Origin: JAGXLC01 sp964461045
GTDB taxonomy: Bacteria; Bacteroidota; Bacteroidia; Bacteroidales; UBA12077
DNA: 64,000 nucleotides
Direction: 5' to 3'
Assembly (NCBI GenBank): GCA_964461045.1
Contig: CAYWSJ010000001.1
Coordinates: 62,001 to 126,000, forward strand
Shown here: in pieces, positions 1-9,174 of the stretch
How positions within the stretch are numbered: position 1 is the first letter of the stretch
Layout of the letters: each line of letters opens with the position of its first letter
Notes under the pieces: model-generated
Told to the model about the DNA's origin: nothing
Database searches by the model: none
Seen by the model: only the letters and a program-made list of their open reading frames with translations
Made by a program: the position numbers and the translations under genes

Positions 1-2040
1 AATATTTAGGCCAAACACCTGCCAGAATAGAAATTCAGGCACAGCCAATGGAAACAATTGTTTCATCATCCATTGAGGGGCCTCCTTCGATAATTGTTTA
101 TGATAATGTTGATAACCCTGTCTCTGGTATCACAATTAGAGTTAGTGTGGATGGATTCTTTACTCCGGCAAGTACAACAGAAATACAAACAAATGCCAGT
201 GGAGAAGTTGTTTTTGATAACTTGGTTATAGACCAGACAGGATTCTATACATTAACTTTTGAGGCTATTGGATATGGAAATGTAGATCCTGTAAATTCAC
301 AGGAATTCGAGGTGGTTAATCAAATGTTAAATGCCAGTATTGTTACTCAGCCATCTGAAACAGTTGCAGGTGATCCACTTGCCGGACCTCCTGAAGTTAA
401 ACTTGAAAATGATTTCGGTCAGGGCTTCCAGGGTGTTGATGTAATAGCTCATATCAATCAGTCAAATTACACTCCCTCATCAACAGATACAGTAACAACA
501 GATGCGAACGGCCTGGCAACCTTCAGTAACCTGGTACTTGAGAATGCAGAAGAAAACTACCAGGTTATATTTGAAATTGATTATACCGGAGTGAACAATC
601 TTTCATCTGACTTTTTTGATGTTGTACCTGCACCTGCCAGTCAGTTTGTGATGATTACCCAGCCTGAAGACGGACTTGCTGGAGCTCCTGTTGGTGGTCC
701 ACCGGCTGTAGGCCTTCAGGATGCTTACAATAATGCAATAGCTGGTGAGACAGTAACAGTTTCCGAAGTAGGAGGTTATAGTTTTGATGCTGGTACAGTA
801 AATATAACAACCAATGAGAACGGAACAGCAGTATTCAATGATCTTTTAATTAATACAGACGGAACATATAATTTGAATTTCAGTACTTCTCTGGCAGGAG
901 TAAGCGACCTACAGAGCAATTCATTTACCTTGCAGCCAGGTAATATTGCCAATAGATTTAAAGGAAATACTCATAGCGGATTCTATACGCAAAATAGAGA
1001 AAATGTATTGTTACAACAAGTTCCTGAAAGAATAGTGATTTTGACACAACCTATGCAATCAGTAGTAAGTGTACCTATTCAGGGACCACCTTCGCTTAGA
1101 GTCTACGACCAGACTGATATTTCTGTTTCAGGTGTGGCGGTTACCGCCTCAGTTGTTGGTGGTTCTACATCTCTTTCCGGTACACAAACACTTACAACCG
1201 ATGTAAATGGAGAGGTCCTTTTTGATGACATCAGTATTAATCAAACAGGCACTTACCAATTACATTTCGAGGTTGCAGGGTATCCTGATGTAGAAGTAAA
1301 TTCACAAAACTTCGAAGTCATTAATCAAACATTATCAATGGAAGTGAACGAACAACCACAAAATACAGAAGCCGGACAAATCATAGGAGGACATCCTGCT
1401 GTATCCATTACAAATGAAGTTGGTCAGCCCGCACCAGCAGGCATCGATGTGGTTGCTTATACAAATCAGAATAGCTTTTCTTCTGATCCTTCTTATGATA
1501 CTGTTCAAACAAACTCTTCAGGTATTGCAATTTTTGAAAACCTTGTAATAAATGAAGCTTCAGATGATTATCAGATTGTTTTTGATGCAGTTTATTCTGG
1601 AGTATCCAATGTTAGTTCAAACGTATTTACAATTTTTCCCGCACCGGCTGATAATATGCAAATAATTACACAACCTCTTGACGGAGAGGCAGGTTCTGTA
1701 ATCTCAGGACCACCCACAATAGGTGTATACGATGTTTATGGAAACAGTATTCAGGGAATTGATGTAGGAGTATCAGAAATAGGTGGTGAACCTCTAAATG
1801 GCACAACAACAATTGCTACAGATGATAATGGAATTTCTGTATTTACCGATCTTATAATAGACAATCCTGGAACATATCAGCTATTGTTCAATGCCAATGC
1901 AGCAGGAGTAAGCAATATTCAATCTGAAAGCTTTAATGTTATCTCCACAGGAACAATTCACCGGTTCAAAGGTGGCTCCCACAGTGGATTTATTTCATCT
2001 GAAATTGATAATCAGTTGCTTTCAGAACCTCCTGAAGTCG
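1..2040 (+). repeat. Two tandem copies of a ~1 kb three-domain coding module
   Basis: Within the surface-protein gene, bases up to about 1026 and about 1027-2040 encode the same succession of three Ig-like domains, each copy closed by a linker containing RFKGxxHSGF (near 950 and 1957). Corresponding domains in the two copies (first with first, and so on) resemble each other more than neighbouring domains do, which indicates duplication of the whole three-domain block. More copies may lie upstream of the window. Confidence 0.75.
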
Positions 2041-4487
2041 AATTACCGGTATTTACAATCTTTGAGGATACCTTATGCCAGGGTACATTAAATACTCAAT
2101 ATACAGCAGAAGCAGCAAATAATGATTCAATAAGATATGAAATTACTGTTCCTTCTGCAGGAAGCATTGATAACATCACAGGGGTGCTTGATTTACAAAC
2201 AAACTTTTATGGTGAGTTTTATGTAAAAGCAACTTCATATGGATATAACGGACCCAAATCTGATTCTATGAGAGTAATAGTAGAACCAGAAATTGATGCT
2301 CCAGTGTTTACAGATCCTGTATTGGATGTCTGCCAGGGAGATAATACCACTTATACTGCCACTTCGGTACATACTGATTCCATTTCTTATTCAGTATCTC
2401 CTTCATTTGCAGGAGCTATGGATGCTGGTAGCGGAGAAATAAACTGGGATTCAGGGTTTTCCGGCTCAGCTCAAATTACTGCAACTGCAGGTGAAGTTGA
2501 TGATTGTGGAGGACAGAAACAAACAAGTGTTGAAGTAACTGTAAATCCAGAAGTTGAAACACCTGTGTTTACAGAAGGAGCAACCTCACTCTGTCAGGAT
2601 TCTCCAAATGAAACTTATACCGCTACCGCAGCTCATGCTACAGATATAACTTATTCGCGTGCACCTGCTGAGGCTGGTACTATTGATCCGAATACAGGCG
2701 AAATGAACTGGGCATCTGATTTTTCAGGTACTGTTACTATTACAGCCAGGGCAGAAGGACAATGCAATGGACCAAAAGACAAAGATCTTACTGTTACAAT
2801 ACATCCTAAACCTGCTACTTCTGTTATTTCGGGAGAGGCGGATATTGCCTGTAACGCCACTGGAGAGGTTTACAGTGTCGATTTACATACAGATGCAAAT
2901 TATAACTGGTCAGTCCCAACTGGCGCATCTATTACAAACGGTGCAACAGGCCCGGAAAATAACAGCATTACAGTTGACTTCTCCGACAATAATGGATATA
3001 TCCGTGTAACAGAGACCAGTCAATTTGGATGTGTTGGTGATGAACAAGAATTACAGGTAACATTGTATGGATGTAACCTTTCTTCAGACTTTGAAGCTTC
3101 TGAAACCGAAACATGCATTGGTAATACAGTTACATTTACTGATTTATCCACCGGTAATGTGGATACCTGGCAATGGGATTTCGGAACTGCTGCTACACCT
3201 CAAACGGCCACAGGTGAAGGCCCTCATAATGTAACTTATTCTTCAGAAGGGACTTATACAGTATCTTTGACCGTGAAGGAACAAACAGTGGAAGACACAA
3301 AAACTGTTACAGATTATATTACAGTAAACAAAAAAGGTACATGGCTGGGAACTCTGAGTTCAGACTGGTTTGATCCTAATAACTGGTCTTGTGGCGAAGT
3401 ACCCGACAACAGCGGACCTGCTTTTGATGTGGTTATTCAGGCTGGTACTCCGTTTGATCCCGATATTAGTGCTGCTGGTGCCAGGGTTAAAGATATTGAA
3501 ATTCAGAATGGTGCAAACCTGAATATTAGTAATGGAGTAACCCTGAATGTTTATGGGAACTGGATTAACAATGGTATATTCACTACAACCAACAGTACAG
3601 TTATATTTAGAGGAGATAATTCACAGATCTCAGGTGACAGCATTTCCACCTACGATAATCTACAAATAATAACAGGTAAAGAACTTACCCCTGTTACTGA
3701 TAGCACCAGAATTAGTGGGGATATGATTGTAAATGGAACATTTAATAACAACGATGGATCTGTATTAATAATAGGTAATACTGCCCAGGAAATATCAGGA
3801 ACTACAGACAGTTTGAAATTCCACAATTTAATTGTCAACAAACCTAATGAAGCCCTCACACTGCAAAGACATGTTGATATCTCAAATTATCTTACTTTGC
3901 AGGATGGGGTTATAAATTCTTCAGACTCGCATCTTCTTAGAATCATGGATGAGGCCGGTTCAGATGAAGGTAATGATAACTCCTTCGTCGACGGACCTGT
4001 TTACAAAACAGGCGACAATCCTTTCACATTCCCAACAGGTGATAATGGGGTTTGGGCACCAGTAGCCATTTCTCAACCTGATATGAATTCAGATGTATTC
4101 CAGGCAGAATACTTCTATTCAGGTCATCCCGAAGCTGGTACCGATCCGTGTACCAATTGTGGCAACGGCATTAAATATGTTAAAAATACTGAATACTGGG
4201 ATATCAGCAGAATTAATGGAAGCTCTGATCCTGATGTTACCATGTACTTTAAAGACATGGCAAGAAGTGGTATATTATCAATCGATAACCTGGTTTATGG
4301 TCATTGGAATGGGGCAGAATGGCAAGATAAAACAAAAGAAGGAAGTGCTGCTCTTGACGGATCAGGAGGTTGCTACATTACAGGCACTGGTTTTTCCTCT
4401 TATAACATACATGCACCAGCAGAACCGGAAGCAGAGTGTCCGAATACAGGCAATATTTTTTATGTGCCTGCTGACTTCGACCTGTAA
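1..4487 (+). CDS. Repeat-rich secreted surface protein, 5' end outside the window
   Basis: The reading frame is open from base 3, and residues before the first ATG (base 48) continue the repeat pattern, so the gene starts upstream and this is its C-terminal part of about 1,490 residues. Visible order: six Ig-like (Big-1/invasin-like) domains, each with a QP...GPP...D core and a T..G...F..L...G.Y...F ending; a linker with RFKG..HSGF after the third and sixth; three domains with CQ......YTA motifs (PKD/Ig-like, common in Bacteroidota); one PKD domain (WQWDFG) near residue 1045; and a W.G..S.DW....NW module. Such proteins are exported adhesins. The end reads CPNTGNIFYVPADFDL and then stops, where relatives continue into a gliding-motility type sorting domain (VP..F.PNGDG.ND). 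No such domain is found in any frame of the next 100 bp. Either the anchor was lost or it is sorted another way. Confidence 0.85.
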   Translation, partial: YLGQTPARIEIQAQPMETIVSSSIEGPPSIIVYDNVDNPVSGITIRVSVDGFFTPASTTEIQTNASGEVVFDNLVIDQTGFYTLTFEAIGYGNVDPVNSQEFEVVNQMLNASIVTQPSETVAGDPLAGPPEVKLENDFGQGFQGVDVIAHINQSNYTPSSTDTVTTDANGLATFSNLVLENAEENYQVIFEIDYTGVNNLSSDFFDVVPAPASQFVMITQPEDGLAGAPVGGPPAVGLQDAYNNAIAGETVTVSEVGGYSFDAGTVNITTNENGTAVFNDLLINTDGTYNLNFSTSLAGVSDLQSNSFTLQPGNIANRFKGNTHSGFYTQNRENVLLQQVPERIVILTQPMQSVVSVPIQGPPSLRVYDQTDISVSGVAVTASVVGGSTSLSGTQTLTTDVNGEVLFDDISINQTGTYQLHFEVAGYPDVEVNSQNFEVINQTLSMEVNEQPQNTEAGQIIGGHPAVSITNEVGQPAPAGIDVVAYTNQNSFSSDPSYDTVQTNSSGIAIFENLVINEASDDYQIVFDAVYSGVSNVSSNVFTIFPAPADNMQIITQPLDGEAGSVISGPPTIGVYDVYGNSIQGIDVGVSEIGGEPLNGTTTIATDDNGISVFTDLIIDNPGTYQLLFNANAAGVSNIQSESFNVISTGTIHRFKGGSHSGFISSEIDNQLLSEPPEVELPVFTIFEDTLCQGTLNTQYTAEAANNDSIRYEITVPSAGSIDNITGVLDLQTNFYGEFYVKATSYGYNGPKSDSMRVIVEPEIDAPVFTDPVLDVCQGDNTTYTATSVHTDSISYSVSPSFAGAMDAGSGEINWDSGFSGSAQITATAGEVDDCGGQKQTSVEVTVNPEVETPVFTEGATSLCQDSPNETYTATAAHATDITYSRAPAEAGTIDPNTGEMNWASDFSGTVTITARAEGQCNGPKDKDLTVTIHPKPATSVISGEADIACNATGEVYSVDLHTDANYNWSVPTGASITNGATGPENNSITVDFSDNNGYIRVTETSQFGCVGDEQELQVTLYGCNLSSDFEASETETCIGNTVTFTDLSTGNVDTWQWDFGTAATPQTATGEGPHNVTYSSEGTYTVSLTVKEQTVEDTKTVTDYITVNKKGTWLGTLSSDWFDPNNWSCGEVPDNSGPAFDVVIQAGTPFDPDISAAGARVKDIEIQNGANLNISNGVTLNVYGNWINNGIFTTTNSTVIFRGDNSQISGDSISTYDNLQIITGKELTPVTDSTRISGDMIVNGTFNNNDGSVLIIGNTAQEISGTTDSLKFHNLIVNKPNEALTLQRHVDISNYLTLQDGVINSSDSHLLRIMDEAGSDEGNDNSFVDGPVYKTGDNPFTFPTGDNGVWAPVAISQPDMNSDVFQAEYFYSGHPEAGTDPCTNCGNGIKYVKNTEYWDISRINGSSDPDVTMYFKDMARSGILSIDNLVYGHWNGAEWQDKTKEGSAALDGSGGCYITGTGFSSYNIHAPAEPEAECPNTGNIFYVPADFDL

Positions 4488-4549
4488 ATAATACTCTGTA
4501 ACTTTGACAAAATGTCGCAGTTTTACAATTTCAGGAACTAACTTAAAGG

Positions 4550-4557
4550 TACTTTTG
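4550..4557 (+). promoter_or_regulatory. Putative -7 element for the VOC gene
   Basis: TACTTTTG matches the Bacteroidota sigma-A -7 consensus TAnnTTTG, 38 bp before the VOC start codon. No clear -33 TTG is seen. Confidence 0.4.
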
Positions 4558-4594
4558 CATTGATAAGTTATTTATAAACTAAAATTCTTAAACA

Positions 4595-4951
4595 ATGAAA
4601 AAATTATTATCTTGGGTAGAAGTACCGGCAACCAACATTGAAAGAGCTGCAGAGTTTTACAGTAAAGTACTGAATTTTGAAATTCAGGTTATGGATTTTG
4701 GGAAAGAGAAAATGGCATGTTTCCCTGGGGGTGAAGGAGCAATTTCTCAAGCCACGGATTTTATACCATCTGAAAATGGGGTTTTAGTGAGTTTTCAAGC
4801 AGGAGAAGGGTTAAACGAGGTTTTGAAAATTGTAACTGAAAATGGTGGCAAAGTTGTACAATCTAAAACAAAAATTGAAGCCGAAGGAAGGGGATATTTT
4901 GCTTTAATTATTGATACGGAAGGAAACAGAATAGGACTTTACGAAGATTAA
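4595..4951 (+). CDS. VOC family (glyoxalase-like) protein
   Basis: 118 residues, a single vicinal-oxygen-chelate module. The N-terminal WVEVPATNIERAAEFYSKVL and C-terminal GNRIGLYED are typical of the small CFP32/27-kDa-antigen-like VOC group. The usual metal-ligand positions carry Glu (WVE and LYE), so metal binding is possible but not proven, and the substrate cannot be predicted. The protein is cytosolic with no signal peptide. An AraC regulator follows 63 bp downstream in the same direction; VOC proteins and DUF6597 AraC regulators are often neighbours, but here a hairpin and a promoter separate them, so they are probably transcribed independently. Confidence 0.85.
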   Translation: MKKLLSWVEVPATNIERAAEFYSKVLNFEIQVMDFGKEKMACFPGGEGAISQATDFIPSENGVLVSFQAGEGLNEVLKIVTENGGKVVQSKTKIEAEGRGYFALIIDTEGNRIGLYED

Positions 4952-4957
4952 AATTAA

Positions 4958-4994
4958 TGGCAGAGGATCCGTTTAATTTTAGGATCCTCTGCTA
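4958..4994 (+). terminator. Perfect 11-bp inverted repeat: terminator or operator
   Basis: GCAGAGGATCC (4960-4970) and GGATCCTCTGC (4982-4992) form a perfect 11-bp stem with an 11-nt loop, extendable by G-T and T-A pairs. There is no clean T-run after it. Instead the -7 box of the next gene begins at 4993. It may terminate the VOC transcript, or be an operator over the -33 region of the AraC promoter. Confidence 0.5.
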
Positions 4995-5000
4995 TCTTTG
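4993..5000 (+). promoter_or_regulatory. Putative -7 element for the AraC-family gene
   Basis: TATCTTTG is an exact match to TAnnTTTG, 14 bp before the ATG, giving a very short leader. It abuts the inverted repeat at 4958-4994. Confidence 0.5.
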
Positions 5001-5014
5001 TAAAAAGAAATAAT

Positions 5015-5821
5015 ATGAATTATAATATCTCCAAACCATCAGCATTTCTGTCTCAATACGTAAAACAGTATTGGAGTATAGAAAATTGTATTCATGCAGG
5101 TAATCAACACATACATAGAATTGTTCCAAGCGGATTATTTGAACTGGTCTTTTATTTAAATGATAAACCACATTCTGCAGACCAGCAAAAAACAGTTAGT
5201 GATAATATTATTATTACTGGACAACTAAATAGCTACCACGACTTAGTAGTTTCAGGAAACCTTTCTCTTTTTGCTATTTACTTTCTTCCGCACGGATTAT
5301 CTATGTTTTTAGACTTACCAATAAAAGAGCTTTTTAATCAAAGTGTCCCACTAAGATTAATAATTAAAGACAAAGTTAACGAACTTGAAGATGAATTATC
5401 CTCGGCAGAAACTTTTGAAAAGAAAATCATAATTGCTGAAAACTTCCTAATCTCACAAATCCGGAAAAATGAAAAAAAGTATAAATATGATAGGATCAGA
5501 CATATCATAAATAAAATAAATCAAACAAAAGGTGTTATAGAAATTAAAGATTTGGTAAATGACTCCTTTTTGAGCAGAAAACAATTTGAACGTACCTTTA
5601 ATGAATTTGTAGGAACATCGCCAAAACAGTTTCTGAAAATTGTGCGTTTCCAAAATGCCATTTACGAAAAGTCGCAAAACTCTGAATTGAGCTTAACAGA
5701 AATAGCGTTCAAGTGTGGTTACTTTGATCAGGCTCATATGATAAATGATTTTAAAACATTATCGGGAATTACGCCAAAAAAATATTTTGAAAAAGGAGTA
5801 TTTTCAGACTACTTTGATTAA
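5015..5821 (+). CDS. AraC-family transcriptional regulator (DUF6597 + HTH_18)
   Basis: 268 residues. The N-terminal half (about 1-150, with YVKQYWSIEN and a HRIVPSGLFELVFYLND stretch) is the DUF6597 sensor-like domain; the C-terminal 100 residues are an AraC-type double helix-turn-helix, with FLSRKQFERTFNEFVGTSPKQF and then AFKCGYFDQAHMINDFKTLSGITPKKY. It binds DNA in the cytosol and probably controls neighbouring genes in response to an unknown small molecule. The inverted repeat overlapping its own promoter could be its binding site (inference). No gene in the same direction follows closely. Confidence 0.92.
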   Translation: MNYNISKPSAFLSQYVKQYWSIENCIHAGNQHIHRIVPSGLFELVFYLNDKPHSADQQKTVSDNIIITGQLNSYHDLVVSGNLSLFAIYFLPHGLSMFLDLPIKELFNQSVPLRLIIKDKVNELEDELSSAETFEKKIIIAENFLISQIRKNEKKYKYDRIRHIINKINQTKGVIEIKDLVNDSFLSRKQFERTFNEFVGTSPKQFLKIVRFQNAIYEKSQNSELSLTEIAFKCGYFDQAHMINDFKTLSGITPKKYFEKGVFSDYFD

Positions 5822-5923
5822 TTGATAAAAAAATACAGATTTTGCTGTCAGGCTGATGCTTCGTCTTTGGCTATAATTGGTCATAAGAATTCTGATAATG
5901 CTAAATAAACTTCAATTTGCAAA

Positions 5924-6018
5924 AGGTGTCTGACTAAAATAAACAAGCATGCATAAATATCAAGGGCTTAAAATTCTCTTTCGAAGGATGTTTGATATTT
6001 TTATGTTAAGCGACACCT
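5924..6018. repeat. MITE-like palindromic element (solo terminal repeats)
   Basis: The 229-bp gap after the AraC gene holds a nested inverted repeat. The outer arms are AGGTGTC (5924-5930) and GACACCT (6012-6018); inside them AATATCAA (5956-5963) pairs with TTGATATT around 5991-5999. About 95 bp in all, with no ORF. This resembles the ends of an insertion sequence with its inside lost, or a small non-autonomous element. No target-site duplication is obvious. Confidence 0.4.
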
Positions 6019-6050
6019 CTTAAACCTCTCAATAATATATAAAAACTAAT

Positions 6051-7115
6051 TCATCTGCTAATAATAAGTTTTTTGTGAAGATTTACTTCTCTTCCAATAA
6101 AATGAAGTTGATATAATCCTTCAGAAAATTGATTAATATTTATTTTTCCTTTTTGGGAAATACCCGTTTTATGCAAAATTGTTTTACCATTCAAACTGGT
6201 TATTTTTAAAGCTGTAATTTTTTTATCTGTCTTTCCGGAATCATAATAGAAATAATTGTTTGCCGGATTGGGAAATATCTTTAAAGAAGACTTTTTTCGA
6301 TTGTCAACTGAAAACGAAGTAAACAAAGGATCTGCCTCATTATGAACTTCTTTTACCTCTTCCTTATTTAATGCCTTATTGAAAATTTTTAATTCGTCAA
6401 TGGCACCATCTAAAGACTGGATTGTTCTGTCCCAATAACCCATACCAAACCACATCTTTTCATGAGCAATTGCATCTGCAAAAAATTGTGAGTAGGAGGA
6501 ATTCCCAAAATTATATCGCCTGTTATCCATCTCTTTTCCATTCAAGTAACCTGTGTTAAAATTCTCCCCAACAACAATGACTATATGATGCCATTGCCTC
6601 GTTGGAATAGGTTCATTGGAATCAAAACAAAAAGATGGGTAGGTGCATCCATTCTTCCAAATGGTAAAATAGAGTCGCTCAGAACCCAGGTGCACAGGGC
6701 TATGCCCGACCTCAATTATTAACCCTTTATTAGCAGCATCGAAAAAGTCACACTTTTCTTCTGAACCGTAATATAATATCGGTGCAATTCCATAATCAGT
6801 AGGAATTTTATTTACTTTAAACCATAAAGAAATGGAACCCTTTCCCAACTGAGATAATATTGATGGTGGTTTTTTTCCATCTTCAGGTATTCGGACATAA
6901 TCAGTGGTATCACCAAAGTGGAGTGCATTCCCTTTAACGCCATGTATCAGGTCAGCTCCATAATTCCTGCCATGGTTTTTATAATAAGATTCATCATAAA
7001 CGGTATCATTATTAAGTTCATCGAAACCCCAGTAACCTACCAGGGAATCCTGACCATAGATAAGAACTGTCAAAAGATTGAGCAGGATTGCTATTATTAA
7101 AGATCTGGCACCCAT
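6051..7115 (-). CDS. Secreted LamG-domain protein with T9SS sorting domain
   Basis: 354 residues. An N-terminal signal peptide (hydrophobic residues 5-20, cleavage near YGQ) is followed by a LamG/concanavalin-like jelly roll (about 25-265): GYWGFDE, a GSISLWFKV strand, RQWHHIVIV, LDGAIDELKIFNKAL. The C-terminal 80 residues are a type A T9SS sorting domain (IFPNPANNYFYY ... GLYQLHF ... KKLIISR). It should be exported through the outer membrane and anchored or released. LamG domains bind glycans or proteins; no catalytic domain is present, so a binding role is likely. The next gene upstream (T9SS nuclease) is co-directional 105 bp away. Confidence 0.88.
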   Translation of the reverse strand: MGARSLIIAILLNLLTVLIYGQDSLVGYWGFDELNNDTVYDESYYKNHGRNYGADLIHGVKGNALHFGDTTDYVRIPEDGKKPPSILSQLGKGSISLWFKVNKIPTDYGIAPILYYGSEEKCDFFDAANKGLIIEVGHSPVHLGSERLYFTIWKNGCTYPSFCFDSNEPIPTRQWHHIVIVVGENFNTGYLNGKEMDNRRYNFGNSSYSQFFADAIAHEKMWFGMGYWDRTIQSLDGAIDELKIFNKALNKEEVKEVHNEADPLFTSFSVDNRKKSSLKIFPNPANNYFYYDSGKTDKKITALKITSLNGKTILHKTGISQKGKININQFSEGLYQLHFIGREVNLHKKLIISR

Positions 7116-7220
7116 AATTCAATAAATAAGTATGTATTCCTTTCTATTCTAGGAATTCCTTTAAGATTTATAAAATTGAATGTAATAAATAGTAATTATA
7201 AATGTCTTAAAAACAAATTG

Positions 7221-8396
7221 CTATTTTTTTAACAACAATTTTGTAAAACTTTTGTTTTCATTTGTTACTATTTTTGCCACATAGAATCCTGAAGATAATT
7301 TTCCCGGATGCCATCTAACTGAAGATTGACCTTTTTCAGTTTCTATAGTAGATACTAATTTGCCCTGGGCAGAGAATATTTTAATTACAGCGTTTTCTTT
7401 TAATGTTGAAAATGTAAATGTTGTTGATTTATTAAAAGGATTAGGATAACAGGAAAATTCAAACTCTGAAAGCGTTTCATCAATATCTGCAGGGGTTGAT
7501 TCGGAATATAATTTTATGCCAACCGGCCGGTGATCGGAAACATCAGAATCATAAGTATACCAGCCACCTGAGATATAATCATCCGGTTTAATGGTTTCTA
7601 TTGTGGATGCTTCCAGTTCGAATTCATCAAATAACTCATTTGTGATTAAAATATGATCAAGATGAGAGGGGTATCCTGGGTAGGACCATTCTGAAGAACT
7701 GCTCTCAGCTATTTCCATATCAGCAAATAAATAATTATCCGGATCATCAAGAATATCCTGGAAAACATTGTTTTGTTCGGCATCAGTCAGTTTATCATTT
7801 AAATCTCCAAGCAAAATTACATTCTTATCAGGAAAATTGTCATCAATATACTCCTTCAGGTATTTGGAGGCATAATATCTTTTGTACTCTTCATCTCCAG
7901 GGTCATTCAAATCAAGTACCCCATCACCACAACATTTGAAATGATTGTTGATGGCAATGTATTCTTTGTTTTTAAAAGTAAATTCCATTACAACCGGGCA
8001 CCTTGGGTATATGGTTGAATATGAATAGCTTGTAAGTATTTCATAGATTTTATCAATATTGATTTCTGCAGCTTTGTAGAGGTAGGTAAGGTTTGTATAA
8101 TAGCTTGCTGTATAATGAGCCTTGTATCCGTCAAGATCATTTACCATTTGCTCAAAAGATACTGTGTCATCAATTTCCTGTAAAGCAAAAAGGTCAGCAT
8201 CAACATTTTCTATAATCTGTTTAACGTAATCTATAGTTGTTTGGTCATCTTTAGGAAAGTCCTGGATATTCCAGGTGATCACATCAAAAGTAGAATCCGT
8301 ACCAAAGGATAAGTCCTGAAGTCCTTGTGCTGACAGATTTATTCCGCTAAATAGAAAGACCAAAACAGGCAGTGAAATTCGTATTATTTTTTTCAT
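7221..8396 (-). CDS. T9SS-exported endonuclease/exonuclease/phosphatase family protein
   Basis: 391 residues: signal peptide (1-23, cleavage near LSAQG), an EEP (DNase I-like) domain about 35-290, and a type A sorting domain (YPNPFNKSTTF ... SSGFYVAKI ... TKLLLKK). Catalytic motifs are visible: WNIQDF (Asn), LQEID (metal-binding Glu), LLGDLND (Asp/Asn), LDHIL and a final SDHRPV (Asp-His). All key residues of the fold are kept, so it should be an active metal-dependent phosphodiesterase. The likely substrate is extracellular DNA, though other phosphodiesters cannot be excluded. Degrading extracellular DNA for phosphate or biofilm remodelling is the simplest role (inference). Confidence 0.9.
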   Translation of the reverse strand: MKKIIRISLPVLVFLFSGINLSAQGLQDLSFGTDSTFDVITWNIQDFPKDDQTTIDYVKQIIENVDADLFALQEIDDTVSFEQMVNDLDGYKAHYTASYYTNLTYLYKAAEINIDKIYEILTSYSYSTIYPRCPVVMEFTFKNKEYIAINNHFKCCGDGVLDLNDPGDEEYKRYYASKYLKEYIDDNFPDKNVILLGDLNDKLTDAEQNNVFQDILDDPDNYLFADMEIAESSSSEWSYPGYPSHLDHILITNELFDEFELEASTIETIKPDDYISGGWYTYDSDVSDHRPVGIKLYSESTPADIDETLSEFEFSCYPNPFNKSTTFTFSTLKENAVIKIFSAQGKLVSTIETEKGQSSVRWHPGKLSSGFYVAKIVTNENKSFTKLLLKK

Positions 8397-8568
8397 AGAT
8401 TGTAAAGTATTGATTGTTATGAGAAATATGATTTTTTTATTTCTACTATATCATTATATTTTCTTGGGGAAGCGAATGTATCAAAAAAATGAATAGTTGA
8501 TTCATAAAACAACATCGTTTTTATATAAAATTTAAATTCTTCCTGGTAGTCAGTTATTAACCAAATAA

Positions 8569-8593
8569 AATAAGCCCGGTTTTCGGGCTTATT
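8569..8593 (-). terminator. Rho-independent terminator of the coiled-coil lipoprotein gene
   Basis: AATAAGCCCG (8569-8578) pairs with CGGGCTTATT (8584-8593), loop 5 nt. On the minus strand the stem is followed by a T-rich tract. It lies 20 bp after the stop of the lipoprotein gene. Confidence 0.75.
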
Positions 8594-8612
8594 ACTTTAA
8601 AAAATGATGGCT

Positions 8613-9050
8613 TTAGTTATTATTAATTAATTCTTTAATTTTAGATTTAAAACGCTTCATATCTTTTTTCAGCTCCGATTTAAAACCTTCCCAATTCTCT
8701 TCTGTTTTGTTTTCTATATCTGTTATTTTTTGCTTTAATGTATCTCTTCTTGTTTTGATTTCTTCAAGTTTAGACTTTTGTTTTTCATTTAACTTCTGAG
8801 ATTGTGCTTTAATTTCAGCTTCAATGCTATCAATTTTGTTTTCAGTCCTGTTTAATAAATCTTCAACCTCTTTTTTAACTTTTTGTTTTTCTTTCTGAAG
8901 ATCTTTTTGAGCCGCAGCTTTTAGGTCCTGCATCTCTTTTTGTGTATTACTTTTGTCTTTTTCTTTTTGAGAAGTATCACTGCAACTGCTAATAATACCC
9001 AATGTAAAAAGAATGATTAAAACTGTTGAAATACTTTTTATAGTTTTCAT
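8613..9050 (-). CDS. Coiled-coil lipoprotein of unknown function
   Basis: 145 residues. The signal peptide ends in a lipobox (GIISSC, Cys23), so the mature protein should be lipidated. The rest is almost entirely charged and predicted helical, with heptad-like Lys/Glu/Leu spacing (for example LKAAAQKDLQKEKQKVKKEV), consistent with a long coiled coil. There is no enzymatic motif and I do not recognise a named family. It may be a periplasmic spacer or stress-related lipoprotein. It has its own terminator, and the small membrane protein gene upstream is 124 bp away. Confidence 0.75.
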   Translation of the reverse strand: MKTIKSISTVLIILFTLGIISSCSDTSQKEKDKSNTQKEMQDLKAAAQKDLQKEKQKVKKEVEDLLNRTENKIDSIEAEIKAQSQKLNEKQKSKLEEIKTRRDTLKQKITDIENKTEENWEGFKSELKKDMKRFKSKIKELINNN

Positions 9051-9174
9051 AGTAAACTGATTTTTTAGTTTATAAATAATTTCATAATCCAGTATTGTAA
9101 TGATGGAAAAGATGAATTAATTTCTAATAGATTGCAGCATGGTTTATTAAAAATGCTTAACCAAATAATTTCTT

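Noticed and set aside
175..2040. Repeated segments considered as a CRISPR-like array
   Set aside because: The periodicity is about 300 bp and protein-level, within an open coding frame. No short identical DNA repeats with spacers were found anywhere in the window.
4093..4491. 132-codon plus-strand ORF overlapping the end of the surface protein
   Set aside because: Different frame of a clear coding region. I checked whether it could carry a displaced sorting domain, but it contains no PNP or PNGDG motif.
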